64,000 bases of DNA from assembly GCA_946618265.1 (NCBI GenBank), contig CAMOLA010000001.1:62001-126000 (forward strand), read 5' to 3'. Every line of letters starts with the position of its first letter. Within the stretch, counting starts at the first letter, position 1. The notes below the pieces were generated by a model. It ran no database searches and was not told the origin of the DNA. It saw nothing but the letters and a program-made list of their open reading frames with translations. A program made the translations under genes and the position numbers. Shown in pieces: positions 45,119 to 53,231 of the stretch. Source of the stretch: an uncultured Eggerthellaceae bacterium. GTDB lineage: Bacteria; Actinomycetota; Coriobacteriia; Coriobacteriales; Eggerthellaceae.

Positions 45119-47986
45119 ATGATCTCCATGAAGAAGGTATGCGCGTTTGCGTTGGCGCTTTGCGCCCTTTTGTGTTTTGGGCCTGTAGTTGCGGTGGCAG
45201 ACGAAGGCCCGAATAGCCAGCTCGCTGTTGGCGTGCAGGATTCTGCAGCAAGCATCGATTCGGTTATCGCTACCAACTGGGGCAGCTATGAGGGCTGTAC
45301 GCAGTGGTTGGGTGTGAATGCCGAAGTAAGCGGGGCAGAGGGTTCAGACGAGCTCACGTTCTTCCTTACCGATTCAGAGGGTGGCACCGAGACTGATGTG
45401 GCAGGCGATGGCCTAAGTTGCAGCTGCACCGTGGCCGACCTGCCCGAGCGCAAGGCCGGTGTGCACAACGCGGGCTACCAAGGAGTCGGTTTCCTTGTAT
45501 CGGGGCTGTCTGCCGGGCAGTATTGGCTTGGCTGTAAGTTGACCTCGGGTGGGATGGTGACGTATGCGCCGAATCCGCGTAGCTTCATCGTGTACGAATC
45601 GCTTCCGGCCTTTGCCGATGCCGCGCTCGAGCGCTTGCTCGCCTGCTCGCGGCATAGCGGCCTCATCAGCGATGGTGCTGATGGGCGTACCGTCAAATTG
45701 GGAGCGGGCGGCGATTACGGCGACGATTGGGAAGCGTGGATGCTGCCTGCACTCGTTTCGGGCGGGAAGGACCCGTTGTTTGCGAACCTTGATTCTACGG
45801 CGTACCTCAACAGCGTCGAAACTTATTTCAATCGCGTTGAATCCGGTGAATTGGGCGTTGGGCTTACGCTCAAAGACTGTTTTCGCTACGTGACCGCGCT
45901 GAGCGCCTTGGGCGAGAACCCGCGCGATTTCAGGGGCCACAACGTGGTGGCCACCATGATGGAAACGGCCTATCAGACGGGTATAGTCGCGAATGCCAAG
46001 CGGACCGATCCGCTGTTTCTCTCGTATTTCCTCTTCGCCTGCAAAATTGCCAGCGTGACCGCTGACGAAGGATTCTCGATTGCCGACGAGGTGGCCTGTT
46101 ATGAAGCGTTGCTCGGATTTCATGCTCAGACTGCTGGTACGGGCAACGTGAACAAGTTCATGATGAGCGACAACTACGCCATGATGATGTTGCCGCTGTG
46201 TTTGCCTGTGTATGGTGATGCTGATTTGCAGGCACGGGTGGACGTGGCCAAGCAGCAGATGCTCGATGCGTATGCGAGCTATTACCAGTACGGTAACGGT
46301 GCAATCATGTACGGTCGGCCTGCGGCCGACAACAGCGGATTCGAACAGCCCAATGCCAACTCGTCGGCCGTGTTTGTGAACACGTTCGTATTCATGGGGC
46401 TTGGCGATGACGATCTGGCGAGTCCGCGTTGGCAGAAGCCGTATGGTTCGCTTATGTCGTCGTGGATGTCGCAGATGAACGATAACGGATGGATGACCTA
46501 TGCGGGCAATCCTGCCGATAACGAGATGGCAACCTACCAGACGCTCGGTGCGCTCGTGGACCTGCATAATGGAAAGAGCTGCTTTGCCATTGCGCGTGAG
46601 CGGTATCTGGATGCGCATCCCGAGTATGCCGCGCGCCGCGTAGACGATCTGATTGCATTGCTGCCGGAACAGCCGGGGATTGCCGATGAGGACGCCGTCT
46701 TGAGTGTGCGCGATGCGTACAACTCGTTAACGGCTGCTCAGCAGGGTTTGGTTACAGGCTTGGACGCACTTGCCGCGGCGGAGCGGTCCGTTGCCGATGC
46801 GAAAGCGGCAGTAGAAGCGCAGAAAGACAAATATCGCCAGCTAACAGGAACCGTGTATCTGAGCGTTTCGCACGATAGCGAGTTCGTGATGTCGGATGGC
46901 AGCGTTTCGGGCCAGTATTTAGCTCATGTGCCCATAGACCTTGCCGAAGTGTCGAAAATCGACTTGGACGACTATGGGCAGGACCGCTTGAAGTGCGATG
47001 CCGAATCGGAAGACGCGGGTTACCTGTACGAAACGACCTTGTTGCAGCTGTTCATCTATGTCCATGAGACGCGCTATTCCGGAGGAGTTGACGGTCTACG
47101 GGTAACCGGCAACAAGGGGTCGGCGTACCTGAAGTCGTTCTTCGGCTTTGACGAGAACTTGCTGTATTACGTCAATGGTCGCTATCCTTTGGCAAGTGCT
47201 GGATGGGGTGCGACTTGCGAGTCGATTCCGCTTGCTGACGGCGATTGCGTTGACGTCGCACATTTCACAGATTGGAGCTTTTATACCGATTCGCTCGCCG
47301 GATTCCGCTACTTCACCCAAGATGACAGCGTAGCGCGAGATATAACCGTGAAACAAGGCGAGAGTTTCGATCTCGGATGCGTGCGCGCCAATGCCGACGG
47401 TGCAGGGGGTTACGAGACGACGTTCGAGCCCGATGGCGGCACGTTGCATTATGCATCCGAGCTCTATGCCGGCGATGCGGCTACTGTTGAAGTGCCTGTT
47501 GGCGGAACGGCTTCGCTTACCTTCGACAAAGAGGGCGATTATTATATATGGCTTGATGGCGGTCGTAGCGATTCGGCTGGCAGCGTGGTTTCGTCACCTG
47601 CTGTTGCTGTCGTGCATGTAGCGGCGAACTCCGTCGACGACGAACCTCAAAAGGTCGCCGAGGCCAAGGCCAACCCGATGAAGGCCAAGGCCAAGACCGT
47701 CAAGGTCAAAGCCAAGAAACTCAAGAAGAAGGGCCGAAACGTGCAGGCCGTTGCCGTCACGGGTGCCCAGGGTGCTGTGACCTACAAGTTGGTCAAGGTT
47801 AAGGCCAAGAAAAAGCTTCTCAAACAGGCCAAGAAGAAGATCAAGCTGGCAGCAGGCGGCAAGCTGAAGCTCGGCAAGAAGCTGAAGAAGGGCACGTACA
47901 AGGTCACGGTGCGCGTCAGCGTCGCGGGCAACGCTTCTTACAAGCCCGCGACGCAGGACGTCGTCGTGAAGCTGAAGGTCAAGTAA
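45119..47986 (+). CDS. Secreted transcobalamin-like protein: alpha/alpha toroid plus DUF4430 plus Lys-rich tail
   Basis: ATG 45119 sits behind GGGGGAGGG and opens a signal peptide (ending AVA). Residues about 160-500 are helical repeats of the toroid type (LEPLLACSRHSG-like start, then CFRYVTALSALGENPRDF and NGWMTYAGNPADNEMATYQT). A FIVAR-like helix pair follows (510-570). Then comes a DUF4430-like domain (about 577-724, NLLYYVNGRYPLASAGWGA and LADGDCVDVAHFTDW), an Ig-like domain (737-840) and the Lys-rich tail (844-955) shared with neighbours. Toroid followed by a DUF4430-type beta domain is the order in intrinsic factor and transcobalamin. This makes it the best single candidate for a corrinoid-binding surface protein; binding itself is not shown. 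Confidence 0.82.
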   Translation: MISMKKVCAFALALCALLCFGPVVAVADEGPNSQLAVGVQDSAASIDSVIATNWGSYEGCTQWLGVNAEVSGAEGSDELTFFLTDSEGGTETDVAGDGLSCSCTVADLPERKAGVHNAGYQGVGFLVSGLSAGQYWLGCKLTSGGMVTYAPNPRSFIVYESLPAFADAALERLLACSRHSGLISDGADGRTVKLGAGGDYGDDWEAWMLPALVSGGKDPLFANLDSTAYLNSVETYFNRVESGELGVGLTLKDCFRYVTALSALGENPRDFRGHNVVATMMETAYQTGIVANAKRTDPLFLSYFLFACKIASVTADEGFSIADEVACYEALLGFHAQTAGTGNVNKFMMSDNYAMMMLPLCLPVYGDADLQARVDVAKQQMLDAYASYYQYGNGAIMYGRPAADNSGFEQPNANSSAVFVNTFVFMGLGDDDLASPRWQKPYGSLMSSWMSQMNDNGWMTYAGNPADNEMATYQTLGALVDLHNGKSCFAIARERYLDAHPEYAARRVDDLIALLPEQPGIADEDAVLSVRDAYNSLTAAQQGLVTGLDALAAAERSVADAKAAVEAQKDKYRQLTGTVYLSVSHDSEFVMSDGSVSGQYLAHVPIDLAEVSKIDLDDYGQDRLKCDAESEDAGYLYETTLLQLFIYVHETRYSGGVDGLRVTGNKGSAYLKSFFGFDENLLYYVNGRYPLASAGWGATCESIPLADGDCVDVAHFTDWSFYTDSLAGFRYFTQDDSVARDITVKQGESFDLGCVRANADGAGGYETTFEPDGGTLHYASELYAGDAATVEVPVGGTASLTFDKEGDYYIWLDGGRSDSAGSVVSSPAVAVVHVAANSVDDEPQKVAEAKANPMKAKAKTVKVKAKKLKKKGRNVQAVAVTGAQGAVTYKLVKVKAKKKLLKQAKKKIKLAAGGKLKLGKKLKKGTYKVTVRVSVAGNASYKPATQDVVVKLKVK

Positions 47987-47988
47987 GC

Positions 47989-48017
47989 CTCCAAAAGGGG
48001 ATTGTCCCCTTTTGGAG
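47989..48017. repeat. Palindromic repeat CTCCAAAAGGGGA
   Basis: Near-perfect 29-bp palindrome with arms CTCCAAAAGGGGA and GTCCCCTTTTGGAG, between the converging surface-protein gene and hipA; it could end transcription from both sides. Confidence 0.85.
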
Positions 48018-48030
48018 GACGAGCGATAGT

Positions 48031-49326
48031 TCATCTCATCCCGATGAACCGTTCGAGCACGGCGACGCGCGGCGCCGCGGTCTCCAAGATGCGGGTCATG
48101 GCCGCTTGCAGCGCCTCGCCTGCGCCGACGGCGTCAGGGGGTGAGATGCCGTCGACAATCTGCCGAATAGCGGCGTCCCAATCGTCGAGGCTCACGCCCA
48201 GATCCAAAGCGGCAGCCAAAAGGTCGCGCTCGTCGATTTCGGAAAGCTCCCGGTGCTCGCCGATTGCGAAGGACATCCTTGTCGAGTAGCCCGTCAGCGG
48301 GATGCACGTTACGTCATAGAGGGGCGCGAGCCGTCGGGCGGTCCACCCGACGTTGTAGAGCAAGGAGCTGTTCTTCAGGTGCGCATCTGAGTTGCCCACT
48401 GCGTAGTTGAACGCGAGCCGCTTGGCGAACTCGATTGTGTCGCTGCGCGGGTTCGACGACGCGCTTCCTATGAGGTCCGCGATGTATGTGAGGTACTCGC
48501 CCTCGCCGCTGTCGGGCTGATACTTCAGGTAAGGCGGGAAGCCGAGCGCTTGGCAGAAGTCCTCTTGGTGAAGGCGGGCAAGGCAGCGCTCGTTTCCCAC
48601 GTCGACGAAAGTCCTATCGTAGCGTTCGACTGCGATTGCGCTTGGAATGTCCGGAAGCGGGGTCACTCGTGCGACCGAGATGCCGCACGCGCTCGCCAGC
48701 AGGGCGCAGGCATGCTCGTTGAGAGCGAGCTCCTCTTCCCCCTTGCGGGCGATCTTTACGATGTGGGTCGAGGGCGCGGTGCCTCGGGGGACAAGCCAGT
48801 CCGCTGTCCCAGCATGGTCCGGGTTGAGCCCCTCGGGCAGGTACCATGCGACTTTTGACTGGGCCCCTGACAAGGACAGGCGGGTCGAGCTTGTCTCCCT
48901 GGTGGCCGCCCTCACGGGGTTTTGCCTGATCTCTTCCACCAGCTCTTCCGAGAGCGCTTCGTAACGTGGCTCGTATTCGCCGGGCTCGACGCCTTCGGAG
49001 ACGAAAGTGAGGGCGCCGATGCTCTCGCAGCCGAGCTGCTCCAGAACCGAGAGGTAGTCGCTGCGGGGGACCTGGTACATTTGGACAAGGTTGCCGTACA
49101 CCTCGCCCTCGGGGAGCAGCCCGCGGAAAAACGGCGCCATCTCTTCTGCCGCATAGGCTTCGTCGCTCAGGGGAAGACGCTCGGATATGCCGAGCTCGCC
49201 TTTGGACCGAGCATTTTCCAAGTAAGAGTGGTCGTAGGTAAATGACGCCGACCCCCCTGGCTCGAAGTCGATCGTGCCGACCAGGTCTCTTGCGCATTCG
49301 CGGTCGCGGTACACGCGCAGCCTCAT
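48031..49326 (-). CDS. hipA: HipA-type Ser/Thr kinase toxin
   Basis: The 431-residue protein has the HipA layout: an N-terminal beta domain (FRGLLPEGEVYGNL), then SLSGAQSKVAW, the ATP-binding THIVKIA, LHQEDFCQALGFPP and the catalytic NSDAHLKN followed by LAPLYDVT. HipA kinases phosphorylate translation factors such as glutamyl-tRNA synthetase and induce growth arrest; a HipB partner binds the kinase and DNA. The frame begins with a GTG at 49335, but ATG 49326 has the better-spaced GAGG. The hipB gene lies 48 bp upstream on the same strand. Confidence 0.92.
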   Translation of the reverse strand: MRLRVYRDRECARDLVGTIDFEPGGSASFTYDHSYLENARSKGELGISERLPLSDEAYAAEEMAPFFRGLLPEGEVYGNLVQMYQVPRSDYLSVLEQLGCESIGALTFVSEGVEPGEYEPRYEALSEELVEEIRQNPVRAATRETSSTRLSLSGAQSKVAWYLPEGLNPDHAGTADWLVPRGTAPSTHIVKIARKGEEELALNEHACALLASACGISVARVTPLPDIPSAIAVERYDRTFVDVGNERCLARLHQEDFCQALGFPPYLKYQPDSGEGEYLTYIADLIGSASSNPRSDTIEFAKRLAFNYAVGNSDAHLKNSSLLYNVGWTARRLAPLYDVTCIPLTGYSTRMSFAIGEHRELSEIDERDLLAAALDLGVSLDDWDAAIRQIVDGISPPDAVGAGEALQAAMTRILETAAPRVAVLERFIGMR

Positions 49327-49374
49327 TCGTCTCACCCTCTCATCGGAAGTGGATCTTGACGGCGGGGATGCACG

Positions 49375-49629
49375 TCACGCTCCCCGCACATTCGCGTACA
49401 GATCGATGCCAATCTCGCGGCAGACGGCGATGACTTGCTTGATGTTGCCGCCGGCCACGCCGCGCTCCAGCTCTCCGATGAATCGGGGCGAGCAACCGCA
49501 CGATTTCGCGAGCTGGATCTGTGTGAGGCCGAGCTGTTTGCGGCGCTCGCGGATGGTGTCGCCAAGGTCGGCCGCGTCGCGTATCCTGCCGTCGACCCTG
49601 CGCGGCTTCGTGGGCGGGAGGAACTCCAT
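49375..49629 (-). CDS. hipB: HipB-like antitoxin/XRE regulator
   Basis: The 84-residue protein has an XRE-type helix-turn-helix (DTIRERRKQLGLTQIQLAKSCGCSPRFIGELERG) followed by GNIKQVIAVCREIGIDL, the usual HipB shape. The frame continues to 49740, but the extra N-terminus covers the operator region and ATG 49629 (MEFLPPTKPRR) is the likely start. It should neutralise HipA and repress the operon by binding the palindromes upstream. Confidence 0.88.
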   Translation of the reverse strand: MEFLPPTKPRRVDGRIRDAADLGDTIRERRKQLGLTQIQLAKSCGCSPRFIGELERGVAGGNIKQVIAVCREIGIDLYANVRGA

Positions 49630-49693
49630 GGACAACCCCGTTCTTCCGAAATCTTCCTGTTCGGGATTGTAGCAAAGGAAAAGGAAAAAATCA

Positions 49694-49744
49694 TCCCAAA
49701 CGGGATTATTGATCCAGTAAGGGCTGAAATCATCCCGCATGGGA
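49694..49744. promoter_or_regulatory. Two candidate HipB operators
   Basis: TCCCAAACGGGA (49694-49705) and TCCCGCATGGGA (49733-49744) are 4-bp-arm inverted repeats with centres 39 bp apart, both preceded by ATCA. They lie 65 to 115 bp before the hipB ATG on its strand. The rest of the 481-bp gap to 50110 shows a small hairpin (GGCTCC...GGAGCC, about 49783) and no gene. Confidence 0.6.
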
Positions 49745-50065
49745 AGATTGTAAATTCAGGGCGGTATTTGCAGGCACATCGGCTCCTCCGGTGGCGGAGC
49801 CGTCCGCCGGCCCCAACCGACTTAGACCAAGTGTCCAGGGCTGTCAGATGAACCCCGCGCAGCTCGTTGCGAATTCGCCGAATCGCGGTAACGTGAGCTT
49901 CGAGCATTCGTGCCGCTCGCACCTTGCGAGGCCTACCATCAGCAGGAAGACGTCATGACCCCACCTCATGAATATCTAGTGGCTCGCGAACTCGTGCACG
50001 TGGGCGTTGGAAATGGCAGACTACAACTGGAACATGTGTTCTCCGACTCGTTCACGCGTCATACC

Positions 50066-50095
50066 GTCATACATTCCACTATAATACTGTATGAC
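50066..50095 (+). promoter_or_regulatory. Promoter -10 with overlapping operator of the RelB/PIN operon
   Basis: TATAAT at 50080-50085 lies within an inverted repeat GTCATACA (50066-50073) and TGTATGAC (50088-50095). A repressor bound there would block the promoter, as expected of autoregulated toxin-antitoxin operons. Confidence 0.7.
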
Positions 50096-50110
50096 AGAAA
50101 GGAGAAAGCC

Positions 50111-50431
50111 ATGGATGCCATGGTATCTGCGCGCGTTCCCGTCGAAATCAAGAAGCAGGGCGATCAAAAGCTGAAGGAAATCGGCTCGTCTGTGACCGAG
50201 CTCGTCAACTCGGCATACGATTACCTGCTAGAACACGGAAGGCTACCGAAGGAAGAGCCTCGCAAAGTTGCAGGCGCTCCGCAGGTCAAAACGCTTTCGG
50301 GCGCCAAGGCCCTGTCGTTCCAAGAGCAGTGGGACAAGCGCGCGGTGCTCACCGCAAGCTCCTACGACGGCCGCAACTTCAAGGAGCTTCTCGACCAGGC
50401 CCGGGAGGAATACTATGCGCGCTTTGCTTGA
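50111..50431 (+). CDS. RelB/DinJ-type antitoxin
   Basis: The 106-residue protein begins with the ribbon-helix-helix pattern of RelB/DinJ (VSARVPVEIKKQGDQKLKEIGSSVTELVNSAYDYL) and has a C-terminal, toxin-binding type extension (AVLTASSYDGRNFKELLDQAREEYYARFA). AAAGGAG precedes ATG 50111. It overlaps the PIN toxin gene by 17 bp. It probably represses its own promoter at the inverted repeat around the -10 box. Confidence 0.85.
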   Translation: MDAMVSARVPVEIKKQGDQKLKEIGSSVTELVNSAYDYLLEHGRLPKEEPRKVAGAPQVKTLSGAKALSFQEQWDKRAVLTASSYDGRNFKELLDQAREEYYARFA

Positions 50432-50864
50432 TACGAACATCGTATACGACATCCTGCGCAAGCGTCCATTCGACGAGGACGGCCTGCTGCAGCTTAAGAT
50501 CATGCATGCGTTCGGCGACGTCGAGCTGTGGGCCTCGGCGAAATCGTTCACCGACCTTTTCTATCTCACGCGCCAGGAGCTGGAAAGCCCGGCGGCGAAC
50601 GACCTTCTCGAGGATTCCTTATCCTGGCTCAAGGCGTGTTCGGTCGATGAGGGCGACATCAAGCAGGCCTTGAAGGCGTGCTGGCACGATTTTGAGGACA
50701 GCCTGGTAAACGTTTGCGCCGAAAAGGTGAAAGCCGACTACCTGATCACGCGCGACGAGAAGGGCTTTCGCGACGCGTCTGTCCCGCACGGGACGGCGAG
50801 CGAGTTCATGGAGTTCGTCTTCGAGAAGACCAACGTGCGCTATGCGATAGAAAAGAGCATGTAA
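50415..50864 (+). CDS. PIN-domain toxin (putative ribonuclease)
   Basis: ATG 50415 lies inside the antitoxin gene end with GGGAGGAA in front. The 149-residue protein has the PIN acidic residues: LLDTNIVYD near the start, SFTDLFYLTR, and FEDSLVNVCAEKVKADYLITRDEKGF. PIN toxins cleave RNA with a metal held by these Asp/Glu. A RelB-like antitoxin with a PIN toxin is a known, if less common, pairing. Confidence 0.88.
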   Translation: MRALLDTNIVYDILRKRPFDEDGLLQLKIMHAFGDVELWASAKSFTDLFYLTRQELESPAANDLLEDSLSWLKACSVDEGDIKQALKACWHDFEDSLVNVCAEKVKADYLITRDEKGFRDASVPHGTASEFMEFVFEKTNVRYAIEKSM

Positions 50865-51094
50865 CGAACTCGCCCCGCGGGGTTGTCCAAAAAAGCTCTC
50901 GATGCCATCCTTCGCCTTCGGCTCAGAATGACAGGTCGCGCGCAACAGGGGGCGGTGGTTAGTCGCCAACAGGTTTCCCCGTCGTATTCGTAGTACGTCC
51001 GATGGCGACAAACCACCCCCTGTCTCGTTATTGACAAATAGGAAAAAAAGGAAAAAATAGGAAAAAAAGGAAAACAGCTAAGCAGGGGGCCACC
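50865..51094. repeat. Repeat-rich gap: inverted repeat and 19-bp tandem duplication
   Basis: Contains ACAGGGGG...AGTCGCCA (50945-50968) and its inverse TGGCGACAAACCACCCCCTG (51003-51023), then TTGACA (51031) and a 19-bp unit, ATAGGAAAAAAAGGAAAAA, present twice (51038-51056 and 51057-51075). A related copy of the inverted-repeat arm also occurs downstream at 52247. A GTCATTCTGAGC-type repeat lies at about 50907-50933. Confidence 0.7.
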
Positions 51095-52210
51095 ATGAGG
51101 GACGAAATCTTCTCGCCGGCGTTTGGCAATAGGCCTAGCAGGCTTGTTGGCCGTGACGCCCTTGTCGATTCCCTGACGCAGGGGCTGTCGAGCAAACCCG
51201 GGAGCAAGGAGCGAGCTACCGTCTTGCTCGGTCAAAGGGGCATGGGCAAGACCGTCCTGCTCTGGGAGCTAGCCGACAGGGCGCGCGAGATGGGGTTCGT
51301 GGTGGCTTCTCCGACCGTTGTGTCGGAATCGATGCTCGACCGCATTATCGAGAAAGTGCAAGATGATGGCGAGCGGTACGTTAAGGCTGGACGCGGCAAG
51401 ATCGTTGGCGGCAACATCGGGGCCCTCGGTTTCTCCGCCGGCCTTCAGTTCAGCGATCCTGTTGGAGAAGCGAAAAGCTTCGGACACAAGATACTCAGTC
51501 TGTCACGCCGCCTGGGGGAGCGGGGCCACGGGCTGCTCGTCCTTGTGGACGAGCTCCAGGCGAACTCGCCCCAGCTCAAGCAGCTCCTCATTTCTTATGC
51601 TGAGCTGGTGGGCGAACGCCAGAACGTCGCGTTGGTGCTCGCCGGGTTGCCTGGCAGCGTCTCGGCGGTGCTCAACGATCGAGTTCTGACGTTTTTGAAC
51701 CGGGCTAACAAGGTGGAGCTCGGCCCGCTCGCCCTCGGCGACGTCGACGCGTTCTACGCCCGCGCGTTCGAAGAGATCGGATTGGCTATCGACCCGGATT
51801 TGCGTAGAAGCGCAGCTCGCGCCACGGAGGGGTCGCCCTACATGTTGCAGCTCGTGGGCCATAACCTGGTGCAGTATGCCGGGGAGGACGGCATGGTCAC
51901 GCCGCTGATTGCCGACGACGCGCTGCGCTCGTCGCGAAGCACGTTCATGGTGGATGTTTGCCAAACCACGTTGGCCTCGCTGTCGGGTCGAGATGTCGAT
52001 TTCCTGCGCGCGATGGCGATTGACGAAGGGCCGAGCCGTATCTCAGCTGTTGCGAAACGCATGGCCGTGAGCGATGACTATGCGCAAAAATACAGGAAGC
52101 GGCTCATCGATGGAGGGGTTATCGCGGTGCCGCGGCGCGGATGCGTCGAATTCGCCGTGCCTTATCTGGCGGACTATCTGCGCGACGAAGGGCAGGCAGC
52201 TGGCGTATAG
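51095..52210 (+). CDS. AAA/STAND-type ATPase, accessory gene
   Basis: The 371-residue protein has Walker A in VLLGQRGMGKTVLLWELAD (about 47-55), Walker B in LLVLVDELQAN, a sensor-like LVLAGLPGS and a C-terminal winged-helix-like region (SRISAVAKRMAVSDDYAQKYRKRLIDGG). This resembles archaeal-type or orphan AAA ATPases (AAA_16/ATPase_2 group), often found alone in accessory DNA. It is bracketed by copies of the TGGCGACAA-CCACCCCC repeat, so it may be a cassette. The role is unknown; a defence or stress role is only a possibility. Confidence 0.8.
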   Translation: MRDEIFSPAFGNRPSRLVGRDALVDSLTQGLSSKPGSKERATVLLGQRGMGKTVLLWELADRAREMGFVVASPTVVSESMLDRIIEKVQDDGERYVKAGRGKIVGGNIGALGFSAGLQFSDPVGEAKSFGHKILSLSRRLGERGHGLLVLVDELQANSPQLKQLLISYAELVGERQNVALVLAGLPGSVSAVLNDRVLTFLNRANKVELGPLALGDVDAFYARAFEEIGLAIDPDLRRSAARATEGSPYMLQLVGHNLVQYAGEDGMVTPLIADDALRSSRSTFMVDVCQTTLASLSGRDVDFLRAMAIDEGPSRISAVAKRMAVSDDYAQKYRKRLIDGGVIAVPRRGCVEFAVPYLADYLRDEGQAAGV

Positions 52211-52246
52211 CGCGCATCGCATGCGTGTCGTACGCAATCCGTTCGA

Positions 52247-52267
52247 TGGTGACAAGCCACCCCCGTC
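52247..52267. repeat. Copy of the repeat that flanks the AAA ATPase gene
   Basis: TGGTGACAAGCCACCCCCGT matches the arm at 51003 (TGGCGACAAACCACCCCCTG) in the same orientation, downstream of the ATPase gene. Confidence 0.65.
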
Positions 52268-52337
52268 ACATTAACGTGTCAGGTCTGGCGTATACTGCTA
52301 CGGGACAAGATTACCGCGAGCGAGTCGGGAGAAGGTA

Positions 52338-52904
52338 GTGGATCAGTACCTGATAGTGGGCCTGGGCAATCCAGGCGAGGAATATGCCGAGACGCGGCAC
52401 AATGCGGGGTTTCGGACGGTCGACATCCTGGCCGACGAGATGCGCGTGCGCTACTGGAAAAACGAATGCGGCGCGCTGACTGGCAAGGGCGTCTACCACG
52501 ACAATGACATCGTGTTCGCCAAGCCGCAGAGCTTCATGAACGTGTCGGGCGGGCCGGTGAAGAAGCTGCTCGACGCGTACGGCATCGCGCCAGATCACCT
52601 GATCGTCATCCACGACGAGCTCGACATCGACCCGGGTACCGTGCGCGTGAAGTTCGGCGGCGGGCATGCGGGACACAACGGCTTGCGCTCGATCTGCGAC
52701 AAGCTGGGCACGCGCGACTGGTTCCGCGTGCGCTGCGGCATTGGTCGCCCTCCCGGACGCATGGACGTGGCTGACTTCGTGCTGAGCGTTCCCAAGAAGG
52801 ATGCGGCCGATGATTTCGCCTATGCGATTGATCGCGCCGCCCAGGCCACGCTTTCGCTGCTCGATCACGGCCTCGAGCGCACGCAGCAGGATTTCAACCA
52901 CTGA
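52338..52904 (+). CDS. pth: Peptidyl-tRNA hydrolase
   Basis: The 188-residue protein is a standard bacterial Pth: YLIVGLGNPGEEYAETRHNAGF with the catalytic His (H22), then KPQSFMNVSGGPV, VIHDELDIDPG with the catalytic Asp and GGGHAGHNGLRSI. It releases tRNA from peptidyl-tRNA dropped during translation. The start is GTG 52338 behind GGAGAAGG. It is followed two bases later by a palindromic repeat. Confidence 0.97.
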   Translation: MDQYLIVGLGNPGEEYAETRHNAGFRTVDILADEMRVRYWKNECGALTGKGVYHDNDIVFAKPQSFMNVSGGPVKKLLDAYGIAPDHLIVIHDELDIDPGTVRVKFGGGHAGHNGLRSICDKLGTRDWFRVRCGIGRPPGRMDVADFVLSVPKKDAADDFAYAIDRAAQATLSLLDHGLERTQQDFNH

Positions 52905-52933
52905 TGATACATTACCTCTGAGGTAATGTATCA
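52905..52933. repeat. Palindromic repeat TGATACATTACCTC
   Basis: Perfect 29-bp palindrome (arms TGATACATTACCTC and GAGGTAATGTATCA), directly after the pth stop; the family also occurs at 56029-56092. Confidence 0.9.
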
Positions 52934-52951
52934 TTCGATTGGGAGTTGGCT

Positions 52952-53152
52952 ATGCGAACAAAGCTGCCGGGCAGGACTTGGATCGTCATCGTGCTCCTTG
53001 CGCTTATGGGGCAGGTTGCCTGGGCGGTCGAGAACAATTTCTTCAACCTGTTCATCCAGGACGCGTTCGGCGCAAGGAGCGCGTATCGTGAGACGCCGAC
53101 GCCACATCTTTGCAACAGCCGACCTGGTCGGCTGTTGCAAGCATTTGGATAA
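52952..53152 (+). pseudogene. Truncated MFS transporter remnant
   Basis: From ATG 52952 the protein reads MRTKLPGRTWIVIVLLALMG, then QVAWAVENNFFNLFIQDAFGA, which is the first membrane helix of an MFS transporter (GQVAWAVEN is typical). After about residue 45 (near 53085) the similarity stops and the frame runs into a perfect palindrome and ends. The remaining 350 or so residues of the transporter are absent, so this is a gene remnant after a deletion. Confidence 0.8.
53109..53139. repeat. Palindromic repeat TTGCAACAGCCGACC
   Basis: Perfect 31-bp palindrome with one central base, at the broken end of the MFS remnant. Confidence 0.9.
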
Positions 53153-53231
53153 AACAAGTGGGCCTGGCGCCGGCGTTTCGCTGTAGAATACGGAGCGGAA
53201 AGTTATTTGGTCATCAAAGAGAGAGTGTTGT

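Noticed and set aside
49910..50110. Longer N-terminus for the RelB-type antitoxin
   Set aside because: The upstream codons cover the promoter and operator of the operon, and ATG 50111 has a good ribosome site.
50111..52210. Prophage or defence island
   Set aside because: Only toxin-antitoxin genes and one ATPase are present; no integrase, structural, nuclease or restriction genes were seen.
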